A stretch of DNA of 64,000 nt from the NCBI RefSeq assembly GCF_002770725.1, contig NZ_NQVN01000006.1, positions 1 to 64,000 of the forward strand, written 5' to 3'. The notes beneath the pieces are model-generated. The model did no database searches and was not told the DNA's origin. It saw nothing but the letters and a program-made list of their open reading frames with translations. The number at the start of each line of letters is the position of its first letter. Position 1 is the stretch's first letter. This document shows, piece by piece, positions 7,143 to 17,537 of this stretch. The stretch is from Pleomorphomonas carboxyditropha. Its GTDB lineage: Bacteria > Pseudomonadota > Alphaproteobacteria > Rhizobiales > Pleomorphomonadaceae. Both the position numbers and the translations under genes were made by a program.

Positions 7143-9212
7143 TCACGCGGCGAGTTCGGTCTTGCGCTTGTCGACCACCTTCTGCGCCACCGGGCCGGTG
7201 ATCTCCTGAAGATGGTCGAACGTCGCCTCGAAGGTGCCGACGCCGGCCGTCGCCGACCGCAGCTCGACGATCAGCATGCCCATCTCGGCCTGCGGGAGCA
7301 GCGCTTCGGTCACATCCCAGCCCTGCCAGCCGTCGCGGGCATCGAAGCCGAGAAGCTGGCCGCGGCGACCGGTGACGATCTGGTTGATGCGGGCGGTGAA
7401 CTCGCTCGGCCCGTAGAACTTCACCTTGAGGATCGGCTCCAGCAGCACCGGCGAGCATTGCGGCAGGCCCTCGCGCATGCCGATGCCGGCCGCCGTCTTG
7501 AACGCCATGTCGGAGCTGTCGACCGGATGGAACGAGCCGTCCGACAGCGTCACCTTGACGTCGACCAGCGGGAAGCCGAGCGCGCCGCGCTTCAGGCTGT
7601 CGACGATGCCCTCCTCGATGGCCGGGAAGAAGTTCTTCGGCACCGCGCCGCCGGTCACCACCTCGGCGAAGGCGAAGCCCTTGCCGCGTTCCTGCGGCTC
7701 GATGGTCAGCACGCAATCGCCGAACTGGCCATGGCCGCCCGACTGCTTCTTGTGGCGGCCGCGCACCGTCGTCGACGACTTGATGGTCTCGCGATAGGGA
7801 ATGACCGGGTCGCGCGTCACCACGGCGACGCCGAACCGGTTCTGCAGGCGTTCGAGCTGCACGCGAAGGTGCATTTCCCCCTGCCCCTCGATGCGCGTTT
7901 CGGCCGTGTCGGCATCCTGGACCACCACCAGCGACGGATCTTCCTCGGCGAGGCGGCCGAGCGCGGTCGACAGCTTGACGTCGTCCTTGGCCTCCTTCGA
8001 CGCCACCACCATCGAGATCACCGGCGGCGGCGGCACGAGCGGCGCCAGCTCCCTGGGCGGCGTCTTGGCGGAGGAAAGCGTCAGGCCGGTCTCGGCGGGA
8101 TCGACCTTGCCGATGCCGACCACGGCGCCGGACACCGCCTCGGCTATCTTCGACGGCGTTCCCGTTCCCAGCGCATAGAGACCGGATATGCGGCCGGTGG
8201 CGCCGTCGGCGGCGGTGAGGGGCAAACCGTCGGTCAACTTGCCCGAGAGCACGCGGACGATGGACAGCTTGCCGGCATGCGAGGTCTGGACGGTCTTGGC
8301 CACCTGAACGATAGCGTCGCTGCCGGCGGCAAGGCCCAGGCGGGCGCGCGTTTCCTCGATGCCGGCGCCGTCGTGGCGCAGCGCCTTCAGAAGGCGGGTG
8401 ATGCCGTTGCCGCGCTCGGCCGAGCCGATGAACACCGGCGTGATCTGGCCGGAGCGCATTTCCTTGCGCAGGTCCTGGAAGATCTGGCTGCGGTCGGGGG
8501 CGACGTCGGACAGCAATTCTTCCATCAGGTCGTCATCGTAGTCGGCGAGGCGCTCCAGCATCTCGTAGCGGGCGGCCAGTTCGTCGGCCTGATGATCGGA
8601 GGGGATGGGAACTTCCTGGCTTTCGGCATGCTCGCGGTAGACGAGCGCCCGCTCGAGGGCCAGCTCGATGGTGCCGATGGTGATGCCGTCCTTCCAGATC
8701 GGGATCTGGCGCAGCACCAGCGGCGTCGTCGACGCCGACTGCATCAGCTTCAGCGTGTCGCGCAGCGTCGCGTCGGCCTTGTCGATCTTGTTGACGAACA
8801 GCATGTGCGGAACGCCCGCCGCTTCGAGCTGCCTCAGCACCAGTTGCAACGCCGGGATCTTCTTCTCGTCAGCCTCGCAGACCACGACCGCCACGTCGGC
8901 GACGGCGAGCACCGGCTGCATCTCGAAAGCGAACTCGACGAAGCCCGGGCAGTCGAGGAAGGTGTAGCGGTCGCCGAGAAACTCGGCGTCGGCGGCGTTG
9001 AGATCGATGCCCATGCCATGGGCACGCGCTTCCTTGGAGCGGTCGCCGACACTGCTGCCCGCCGCCACGTTGCCGGCCTTCGGAATTGCCCCCGTCCGCT
9101 CGAGGATCGCCTCGAGAAGCGTCGTCTTGCCGCTGCCGTGAGGCCCCACGATGGCAACGCAACGGGGGCCGGCTGCTCTGCCGTTGGCGGATGTTCCGGT
9201 CTGTTCTGACAT
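7143..9212 (-). CDS. fusA2: Elongation factor G-like protein (EF-G2 type GTPase)
   Basis: Protein of 689 residues with the domain order of EF-G. A G domain has P-loop GPHGSGKT at residues 23-30, a G3 motif DCPGF and G4 motif NKID; EF-G domains II to V follow. It differs from canonical EF-G, where G1 is AHIDAGKT and G3 is DTPGH: the catalytic histidine position is Phe here. This fits the paralogous EF-G-like group found in many alphaproteobacteria, whose role is unclear. It is not next to rpsL, rpsG or tuf, where true fusA sits. The ATG at 9212 is chosen over an upstream in-frame start at 9227 because GGAGG lies six bases before it. Confidence 0.9.
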   Translation of the reverse strand: MSEQTGTSANGRAAGPRCVAIVGPHGSGKTTLLEAILERTGAIPKAGNVAAGSSVGDRSKEARAHGMGIDLNAADAEFLGDRYTFLDCPGFVEFAFEMQPVLAVADVAVVVCEADEKKIPALQLVLRQLEAAGVPHMLFVNKIDKADATLRDTLKLMQSASTTPLVLRQIPIWKDGITIGTIELALERALVYREHAESQEVPIPSDHQADELAARYEMLERLADYDDDLMEELLSDVAPDRSQIFQDLRKEMRSGQITPVFIGSAERGNGITRLLKALRHDGAGIEETRARLGLAAGSDAIVQVAKTVQTSHAGKLSIVRVLSGKLTDGLPLTAADGATGRISGLYALGTGTPSKIAEAVSGAVVGIGKVDPAETGLTLSSAKTPPRELAPLVPPPPVISMVVASKEAKDDVKLSTALGRLAEEDPSLVVVQDADTAETRIEGQGEMHLRVQLERLQNRFGVAVVTRDPVIPYRETIKSSTTVRGRHKKQSGGHGQFGDCVLTIEPQERGKGFAFAEVVTGGAVPKNFFPAIEEGIVDSLKRGALGFPLVDVKVTLSDGSFHPVDSSDMAFKTAAGIGMREGLPQCSPVLLEPILKVKFYGPSEFTARINQIVTGRRGQLLGFDARDGWQGWDVTEALLPQAEMGMLIVELRSATAGVGTFEATFDHLQEITGPVAQKVVDKRKTELAA

Positions 9213-9599
9213 GGCTGACCTCCACAACTGTTTCTGTTATGTTCTCACCTGTCCAATTCCGCAGCCCCCGATTGCCGGGACCGCGGACCGCATTTCACTC
9301 GGATCGGATACCCTTTCCCAGGGGCCGACAAGCCGAGAATGTGCCCGTTTTCAGGGCTTGGCAATACGGGCAAGCGACAGCCGGCTGCGAACCCGACTAA
9401 GGGATGAAGGCACGGCCGGGCGAGCCGGACCGTCCCGTCGAAAGCGGCCACGGCGGCGAGAAACGCCGGCGCGGGGCGGCGGCCCACGCTGCCGGCGCCC
9501 CGCGCCGCCGGAGCCGGCGCTCGCTTCGGGAGGAAGGAAACGGGCGCCGGAAAGAGCCCTCCAAAGCAGGCACTCGCCCGCTTCGGCCGGCCTGCCGCC
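9213..9599. other. Intergenic region, no gene seen
   Basis: 387 bases between the 5' end of the EF-G-like gene and the 3' end of the GH4 gene. It should hold the promoter of the EF-G-like gene. A GC-rich hairpin (CGGCGCGGGGC-type arm at 9467-9477 pairing with 9497-9507) without a T run may end the sugar operon. Open frames here are GC-rich shadows without plausible ribosome sites. Confidence 0.5.
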
Positions 9600-10955
9600 T
9601 CAGCCGAGACGGGCCCATTTCGGCAGCATGTCGCCATGGGCGCGGCAAAGGTCGTCGACCAGCGACCAGATCTGGTCGAGATCGAGCTCGGCCGCCGTGT
9701 GCGGGTCCATCATCGCCGCGTGGTAGAGATGTTCGCGGTTCTCGGTCATCAGCGCCGCCACCGTCAATTCCTGGACGTTGACGTTGGTGCGGATCAGCGC
9801 GGTAAGCTGCGGCGGCAGATCGCCGATGTAGGTCGGCTGGACGCCGGAGGCGTCGACCAGGCATGGCACCTCGGCGGCGCAGTCGTCGGGCAGCGAGGTG
9901 ATGCAGCCGTTGTTGCGGACGTTGCCGTAGATCACCGACGGCTCGCCGGTCCACACCGAGTTGATGATCTCAGAGGCGTACTCGTGACTCTCCTTCACCT
10001 CGACGGTGTCGGAAGCCTTCAGGTCCTCAAGATCCTTCTCCCAGCGGGCGATCTGCTCGACGCAGCGCTTGGGATACTCGTCGAGCGGGATGCCGAACTT
10101 GTCGATCAGGTCGTCGCGGCCCTCCTTGATGAACCAGGGCGTATATTCGGCGAAATGCTCGGAACTCTCGGTGACGAAATAGCCGAGCCGCGTCAGCATC
10201 TCGTAGCGCACCTTGTTGGGGCAGCGCGGATTCCAGCTCGACGGCTTGGGATAGCGGCCCTCGCGGTAGCCGCGAACCAGATCGGGATAGAGGTTGCGGT
10301 AGCTGCCGTCGGCCTGCCGGTGCTCGAACTTCAGATAGAAGGCCATATGGTTGATGCCGGCCGCCCGGTAGCGGATTTCCGATACCGGAATCTCGAGGTC
10401 GCGGGCCAGCTCCTCGGCGGTATGCTGCACCGAGTGGCAGAGGCCGACCTGCCGTATCTTGGGATATTTGGCCGAGATCGCCCAGGTGTTGATGGCCATC
10501 GGGTTGACGTATTGCAGCAGCACGGCGTTCGGACAAACTTCCATCATGTCGGCGCAGATGGCCCAGAGGTGCGGCACGGTGCGGACACCGCGCATGATGC
10601 CGCCGACGCCCAGCGTGTCGGCGATGGTCTGGCGCAGGCCGTATTTCTTCGGAATATCGAAGTCGATAACGGTCGAGGGCTTATAGCCACCGATCTGGAA
10701 GGCGACGACGACGAAATCGGCCCCCTCGAGCGCCTTGCGGCGGTCGGTGTAGGTCTCGATCTTCGCCGGCGCGTCAAGCAGCTTGAGGAGACGGCCGACG
10801 ACCATCTCGCTCTCGGCGAGGCGCTTCTCGTTGAGGTCCATCAGGGCGATGGTGGCGCCCTTCAGCGCCGGCCGGTGCAACACGTCGCCGATGATGTTCT
10901 TCATGAACACCGTCGAGCCGGCACCGATGAAGGTGATCTTGGGATTGGCCGCCAT
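9600..10955 (-). CDS. GH4 family glycosidase, probable alpha-galactosidase
   Basis: Protein of 451 residues with the NAD+/Mn2+-dependent GH4 fold. The N-terminal Rossmann motif is ITFIGAGSTVF, NPMAINTWA and GLCHSVQ follow near residues 155-175 (the Cys is a metal ligand in the family), then GINHMAFYLKFE (metal-binding His). GH4 enzymes hydrolyse alpha-galactosides, alpha-glucosides or phospho-sugars by an oxidation-elimination route. CHSVQ and the lack of a partner PTS suggest a non-phosphorylated alpha-galactoside, as with AgaL/MelA. Start MAANPK is preferred because GGAGAA lies upstream and the longer frame has a non-conserved 31-residue extension. It is the last gene of the ABC sugar locus. 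Confidence 0.85.
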   Translation of the reverse strand: MAANPKITFIGAGSTVFMKNIIGDVLHRPALKGATIALMDLNEKRLAESEMVVGRLLKLLDAPAKIETYTDRRKALEGADFVVVAFQIGGYKPSTVIDFDIPKKYGLRQTIADTLGVGGIMRGVRTVPHLWAICADMMEVCPNAVLLQYVNPMAINTWAISAKYPKIRQVGLCHSVQHTAEELARDLEIPVSEIRYRAAGINHMAFYLKFEHRQADGSYRNLYPDLVRGYREGRYPKPSSWNPRCPNKVRYEMLTRLGYFVTESSEHFAEYTPWFIKEGRDDLIDKFGIPLDEYPKRCVEQIARWEKDLEDLKASDTVEVKESHEYASEIINSVWTGEPSVIYGNVRNNGCITSLPDDCAAEVPCLVDASGVQPTYIGDLPPQLTALIRTNVNVQELTVAALMTENREHLYHAAMMDPHTAAELDLDQIWSLVDDLCRAHGDMLPKWARLG

Positions 10956-11138
10956 TTTCGCTCTTCTCCAGGCAAACAGGTTTCCGCTGCGAGCCGGCGC
11001 CGCCGGCCCGTCCTCGGACAGCTCTGATGTTTTCTCGCTTCCAGGCACCGGAAGCGGCGTTTTCCCAGCCGCTCCGGGCCTGTTCGGCCTCCGCCGCGCC
11101 TCTTCAGAAAAGCGAAGCGGAGCCCGGATTTCCGCCGC

Positions 11139-12803
<1,665 letters not shown>

Positions 12804-12815
12804 GGGGCGGCTTCC

Positions 12816-13943
12816 TCAATAGGGATCGATGGCGTCGCGCAGGCCGTCGCCGAGCGCGTTGAAGGCGAAGACGGTCACGAAGACGAAGGCCACGGGCGTC
12901 AGGATCCAGGGATAGGAGCCGATGGCCGAGTAGTTGGAGGTGTCCTGCAGCATCAGGCCCCAGGAGATCAGCGGTGGCTTCACCGCGAAGCCGAGGAAGC
13001 CGAGGAAGCTTTCGAGCAGCACCACGTTGGGGATAGCCAGCGTCACGGCGACGATGACGTGGCTCATGACGTTGGGGAAGATATGCTGGAAGATGATGCG
13101 CCGGTCGCGGGCGCCGATGGCGATCGCCGCCCGCACGTAGTCGATGCGGGCGAGCGCCAGCGTCTTGCCGCGCACTTCGCGGGAAAGTTGCGCCCAGCCG
13201 AGCGCCGACATCACGAAGATGACGAAGGCGAGGAACACCGAGGTCGCCGCCGTCACCGGGATCAGTGAGGTGAGCGCGAGATAGAGCGGCAGTTGCGGGA
13301 AGGCCAGCACCAGCTCGACGAAGCGCTGCATCCAGACGTCGAAGCGGCCGCCGAAATAGCCGGAGACCATGCCGACCGTGGTGCCGACCACCGTGACGAT
13401 CGACACCACGGTCAGGGCGATCATCAGCGAGATGCGCGATCCGTAGAGGGCGCGGGACAGCACGTCGCGGCCGAACTTGTCGGTGCCGAGGAAGTGCACC
13501 GGCTTGCCGTCGACGGCGCCGAACAGGTGCCGCTCGGCCGGGATCAGCCACAGCAGCCGGTAGGGCGCGCCCTTGACGAACAGGCCGAGCCGGCGGGGAT
13601 TGTCGTAGTCCGGCCCCATCAGCGGCTGGTAGGTGATCGGGTCGAGCTCGGCGCCCTCGACCATCGGATAGACGCGGGGGGCAAGCGTCCAGCCGCCGTC
13701 CTTGTCGGTGAAGGAAATCGTCTCCGGCTGCGAATAGGCGATGTCGGTGAACTTCGGGTCGACCGGCGACAGGAAGTCGGCGAACAGGGCGACGAGGATC
13801 AGCAGGACGACCATGACCAGGCCGGCCATGCCGGTCCAGGAGCGCTTGAGGCGCCGCCAGACCAGGGCGATGTAGCTTTCGCTGCCGTGCTTCTCGACGA
13901 TCTCGCCGGCGCCGTTCAGGGTGGTTTCGCCAGGAACAAGCAT
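12816..13943 (-). CDS. agpC: ABC transporter permease, second subunit (AgpC/DppC type)
   Basis: Protein of 375 residues of the DppC family. A hydrophobic N-terminal helix near residues 36-58 is followed by a long periplasmic segment of about 100 residues and then the transport domain, with the EAA loop in the part reading RAAIAIGARDRRIIFQHIFP. The long first periplasmic loop is typical of the sugar-associated members of this peptide-type family. The ATG at 13943 shares its A with the TGA of the preceding permease gene (TGATG), so the two are translationally coupled. A much longer open frame continues upstream but is only a shadow of the first permease. Confidence 0.92.
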   Translation of the reverse strand: MLVPGETTLNGAGEIVEKHGSESYIALVWRRLKRSWTGMAGLVMVVLLILVALFADFLSPVDPKFTDIAYSQPETISFTDKDGGWTLAPRVYPMVEGAELDPITYQPLMGPDYDNPRRLGLFVKGAPYRLLWLIPAERHLFGAVDGKPVHFLGTDKFGRDVLSRALYGSRISLMIALTVVSIVTVVGTTVGMVSGYFGGRFDVWMQRFVELVLAFPQLPLYLALTSLIPVTAATSVFLAFVIFVMSALGWAQLSREVRGKTLALARIDYVRAAIAIGARDRRIIFQHIFPNVMSHVIVAVTLAIPNVVLLESFLGFLGFAVKPPLISWGLMLQDTSNYSAIGSYPWILTPVAFVFVTVFAFNALGDGLRDAIDPY

Positions 13944-14953
13944 CAGTTGGCTCCTCCGCCGAGACGGATGCGGGGGTCGAGAAGGGCAAGCAGGATGTCG
14001 GCGATGATGTTGCCGACGATCAGCGTCGCCGACAGCACCAGCATGAAGGTGGCGGTGACGTAGACGTCGCCGACGCTCATCGAGCCGACGATGGCCGGGC
14101 CGACGGTCGGCAGGGCGAAGATGATGGCCGTCTCGATCTCGCCGGTCAGCATGTAGGGCAACACCACGCCCTGATACATGACCAGCGGATGCAGCGCATT
14201 GGGAACGGCGTGGCGCAGGATCACGGCGCCCTCGGACAGGCCCTTGGCGCGCGCCGTCTCGACATACTGGGCGTTGAGCGTATCGAGCAGGTTGCCGCGC
14301 ATCACCCGCATGTTGTAGGCGAGGCCGCCGAAGGTGGCGATGGCGACCACCGGCCAGACGTGCTGCACGAGATTGACGAACTTGTCCCACGACCAGGGCG
14401 CGCCGCCGTATTTCGGCGAGAAGAAGCTGTTGATCTCGTTGACGTTGAAATGGAACACCAGGATGTAGACGATGACCAGCGCCATCAGGAAGCGCGGCAC
14501 CGTCATACCCAGGAAGGAGATGAAGGACAGCAGGCTGTCGATCCAGGAATACTGCTTGGTCGCCGCGATGATGCCGAAGGATATGCCGATCAGCGAAGCC
14601 AGCAGGTGGCAGGTCAATGCCAGCAGCAGCGTGCGCGGCAGGCGCTCGGCGACCACGTCGGCCACCGGCCGGTTGTAGAAGAAGCTGCGGCCGAAATCGC
14701 CCTCGGTGACCATGCCGACGATCCAGTTGACGTATTGCACCGGGATCGGCTTGTCGAGGCCGTGGGCGGCGGCATAGGCCTTGGCCTGGGCGTCGGCTTC
14801 CTCGAAGGACGCGCCGCCCTGGTTGATGAGCTGCGAGCGGATGAAGTCGCTGTAGTCGCCCGGCGGCGCCTGGATGATGGCGAAGGTGACGACGCTGAGG
14901 ATGAAGAGCACCGGGATCGCCGAGGCGATGCGGATAGCCAAGAATCGCAACAT
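13943..14953 (-). CDS. agpB: ABC transporter permease, first subunit (AgpB/DppB type)
   Basis: Protein of 336 residues of the DppB family. It starts with the classic hydrophobic MLRFLAIRIASAIPVLFIL segment and has the membrane-domain pattern with the EAA loop ETARAKGLSEGAVILRHAVP. With the following permease it forms the membrane channel of the importer. The ATG at 14953 has AGGAAG upstream; the longer open frame to 15223 is not conserved-looking. Its mRNA is separated from the binding-protein gene by a 308-base spacer with a hairpin. Confidence 0.92.
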   Translation of the reverse strand: MLRFLAIRIASAIPVLFILSVVTFAIIQAPPGDYSDFIRSQLINQGGASFEEADAQAKAYAAAHGLDKPIPVQYVNWIVGMVTEGDFGRSFFYNRPVADVVAERLPRTLLLALTCHLLASLIGISFGIIAATKQYSWIDSLLSFISFLGMTVPRFLMALVIVYILVFHFNVNEINSFFSPKYGGAPWSWDKFVNLVQHVWPVVAIATFGGLAYNMRVMRGNLLDTLNAQYVETARAKGLSEGAVILRHAVPNALHPLVMYQGVVLPYMLTGEIETAIIFALPTVGPAIVGSMSVGDVYVTATFMLVLSATLIVGNIIADILLALLDPRIRLGGGAN

Positions 14954-15261
14954 CGGTCTGAGACTTCCTGACTCTTTGTCGTGGATTTGAAGGACCCGCC
15001 TCTGACGAAACGGGCTGGCTTGGATCGCCGTCATCGACGGCTTTAGATCGTAGGCTCCCTCGGACTCCCGGACAATTCTGCGGAGGTCTCGGAAAGAGGG
15101 GTCCCGGCGGCGGGGGGCACCGCCGGGACGCTGCAGCACCCGCCGATCGGGTTGGAATGACCCGATCGGGAAGCGGCTGCTCAGCCAAGGACTCCGGAGC
15201 ATTCGCTTGCCGGCCAGATGCATCTGGCCGGCGAATGCTCTGGGCCAATCGAGCGGGAAGA
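14954..15261 (-). promoter_or_regulatory. Spacer with stem-loop between binding-protein and permease genes
   Basis: 308 bases without a gene. At 15197-15240 lies a near-perfect inverted repeat: GAGCATTCGC outer arms with a 3-base bulge and inner arms CCGGCCAGATG/CATCTGGCCGG with essentially no loop. It comes 22 bases after the binding-protein stop. Such hairpins often protect the abundant binding-protein message and lower downstream expression; that role is inference. Its outer arm resembles the first hairpin of the TA-flanked repeat (gagcatt...aatgctc), but the flanks and second hairpin are missing. Confidence 0.6.
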
Positions 15262-17340
15262 TTACTCGACGGGACCCTTCTCGCCCGGCTTGCCGGGGAG
15301 CGTGTCCTTGGCCAGCTCGTAGTCGCCCTGCTTGTCGGCGGGGACGTAGAGGCGCTCGCGGAGAACCGAGTCTTCAGCCCAGTTGAACATGAAGATCGGG
15401 GTTCCCGGAGGCACGTTGGCAAAGCGCTTGTTGATGATCAGAGCACCGGGGTACTCGGTCAGGCCGACGCTGTTGACGTTGGTCGTCGCGATCTTGTTGT
15501 ACTCCTTCATCAGGCTGGCGCGTTCGGCGACGTCCTGGGTGGCGATGAACTTGTTGATGACGTCGACGAGCTGCTGCTCGAAAGGCATCAGGTCGAGTTC
15601 GCCGCTCTCCGGCGCGCGGTGGAACCACGAGGTCTTCGGACCGACGGCGGCCAGTTGCTCGGTGTTCTGCACCACGGCCGTCAGCTCCGGACCATGACGG
15701 TTGACCGTCCAGTCGAACTTGCCGCCGTAGTTGGCGTTGTCGCGCTGCTTGCCGTCGAGGGCGTTGAGGATGACGCGCAGGCCGAGCTTCTCCATCTGGC
15801 CGATCACGCCCTCGGCGAGGTTCTTGTCGGTGGAGTAGTCGGCGCTGACCAGGAGCGTGATCTCCACGTCCTTGCCCTTCATCGGACCGTCCGTGTAGTT
15901 CACCACGCCGTTGCCGTCGGTGTCCTTGAGGCCGGCCGCCTCGAGCTCCTTCTTGGCCCCGTCGAGATCGAACGGATAGTAGAAGGTGCTCTCGCGGTCA
16001 TAGAAGCTCGAACCGGAGGAGATGCCGCCGGGGTAGATGGCGGTGAACGGTCCCTTCACCAGCGCTTCGCCGAGCTTCTGCCGGTCGAGGCCCATGGTCA
16101 CCGCCTTGCGGAAGTGCTCGTTGCGATTGAGCTCGCGCACCGCCTGGCCACGGGCATCCGGATCGCCCCAGCCGTTGGCCGAGAAGTTCATGTAGAGGTT
16201 ATAGCCGATGAGGCGCGGACCGAATTCGAGGCGGGCCGGCGCGGTCGGCTGGGCGGCGCGCTTCAGCGATTCCACGAAGTTCTCGGGCTGCTCCAGGTTG
16301 GAGATGTCGCCCGAGCCGGCCACGGCCTGGACATCGCGATCGGCCCAGGTGGACAGCTTGAAGTGGATCTCGTCGAGATACGGCAGCTGGTTGCCCTGTT
16401 CGTCGACCTTCCAGTAGTAGGGGTTGCGGCGCATGACGATGATATCGTCCGGGCGATAGAGGACCGGCGACCAGGCGCCCATCACCGGCCAGTTCAGGAA
16501 GTCCGGCGGGAAGGCGTTCTTGTACTGCTCGTAGGTGTTCTTGGAATACTTGGGATGCTGCGGCTTCAGCATGTGGGCCGGGCCGGGGCAGAAGGTGCCG
16601 TAGGCCATGTTGTAGAGATATTGCTTGGGGAAGGCCTCCTTGAACGTCCACTCGATGGTGTAGTCGTCGATGGCCTTCAGCGTCGTGCCCTCGCCGAAGG
16701 TGCCGGGCGAGGCGCCGTTGGTCGGCGAGACGTTCGGATCGAGGATGTTGTCCTCCCAGAAGAACATCACGTCCTCGGAGGTGAAGGGCACGCCGTCCGA
16801 CCACTTGGCGCCCTCGATGAGGTGCATGGTCAGCTTGTGGCCGTCCTCGGACCACTCCCAGCTCCTGGCGAGGTTCGGCAGCGGCTCCATGTCCTCGGCC
16901 TTGATCTGGAACAGCGGCGCGGTGCGCGTCAGGCACTCGTACATGGCGATGTCCGAGCCGCCCCAGCCCTGGATCTGGCCGGCCTGGTAGTTCCAGCCTT
17001 CCGGCCGGCCGCCGATGACGTGGCGGAGCACATCGCCGTAGACGCCGATGCCGTCGGGCATGTTGGCGGTCTTGAACACCAGCGGCTCCTTGGGCAGGCG
17101 CTCCTGGACCGGCGGCAGTCGACCCTTGTCGACGAAGTTCTTGGTGATGTACTCGGGCTCGTGGTAGGCGGACAGCGCCTTGTATTCGTAGACGTCGCCG
17201 CGATCCACGTAGTTGACCTTGCCCTGGCCCTGGAATACCGGGGCTTCCGGCACGACGGTCAGTTCCGACGCCCAGGCGGCGGTCGCAAAGCACGACGCGC
17301 CGAGCATCAGAGCCGACGTCAGCTTGATCCGATAAGTCAT
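15262..17340 (-). CDS. agpA: Periplasmic oligosaccharide-binding protein of the peptide-type family (AgpA-like)
   Basis: Protein of 692 residues, longer than dipeptide-binding proteins (about 530) and close to the size of AgpA-type sugar-binding proteins. Residues 1-25 form a signal peptide (RIKLTSALMLGA then AAWAS), so it is exported. The body has SBP family 5 features, including ARSWEWSEDGHKLTMHL near residue 165. It should capture the ligand in the periplasm for the AgpB/C/D importer. The ATG at 17340 follows GGGAGG. Two GH4 glycosidase genes bracket the transport genes, suggesting alpha-galactosides such as melibiose or raffinose; ligand identity is inferred. Confidence 0.85.
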   Translation of the reverse strand: MTYRIKLTSALMLGASCFATAAWASELTVVPEAPVFQGQGKVNYVDRGDVYEYKALSAYHEPEYITKNFVDKGRLPPVQERLPKEPLVFKTANMPDGIGVYGDVLRHVIGGRPEGWNYQAGQIQGWGGSDIAMYECLTRTAPLFQIKAEDMEPLPNLARSWEWSEDGHKLTMHLIEGAKWSDGVPFTSEDVMFFWEDNILDPNVSPTNGASPGTFGEGTTLKAIDDYTIEWTFKEAFPKQYLYNMAYGTFCPGPAHMLKPQHPKYSKNTYEQYKNAFPPDFLNWPVMGAWSPVLYRPDDIIVMRRNPYYWKVDEQGNQLPYLDEIHFKLSTWADRDVQAVAGSGDISNLEQPENFVESLKRAAQPTAPARLEFGPRLIGYNLYMNFSANGWGDPDARGQAVRELNRNEHFRKAVTMGLDRQKLGEALVKGPFTAIYPGGISSGSSFYDRESTFYYPFDLDGAKKELEAAGLKDTDGNGVVNYTDGPMKGKDVEITLLVSADYSTDKNLAEGVIGQMEKLGLRVILNALDGKQRDNANYGGKFDWTVNRHGPELTAVVQNTEQLAAVGPKTSWFHRAPESGELDLMPFEQQLVDVINKFIATQDVAERASLMKEYNKIATTNVNSVGLTEYPGALIINKRFANVPPGTPIFMFNWAEDSVLRERLYVPADKQGDYELAKDTLPGKPGEKGPVE

Positions 17341-17537
17341 TCCGTCATGTCCTCCCTCATGAAGCCGATCACCGGCGGTGCGCCGGCGGGCGGCCGGTGC
17401 GATGGGCAGCGTCGGAACGCATCTCCCCCCGCGTTCTCTTCCCAAGCCGACCGGCTTCCTCCCGATCGGCTCTCCCCTATTTGCGGCGGACCGTGGAGCC
17501 CGCCGCGTCCGGCGCCGAAGATCCGGCGCCGGAAATC

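Noticed and set aside
7002-9209. 735-codon plus-strand open frame over the EF-G-like gene
   Set aside because: Antisense shadow rich in Arg, His, Gln and Leu; no recognisable domain, and the minus strand encodes a complete EF-G-like protein.
15197-15240. Full third copy of the TA-flanked repeat
   Set aside because: TA ends and the second hairpin are missing, so it is reported only as a related-looking hairpin.
12816-15422. 868-codon frame suggesting a fused permease
   Set aside because: Only the last 375 codons resemble a permease; the rest overlaps the first permease gene in another frame, and an ATG at 13943 overlapping TGA explains the real start.
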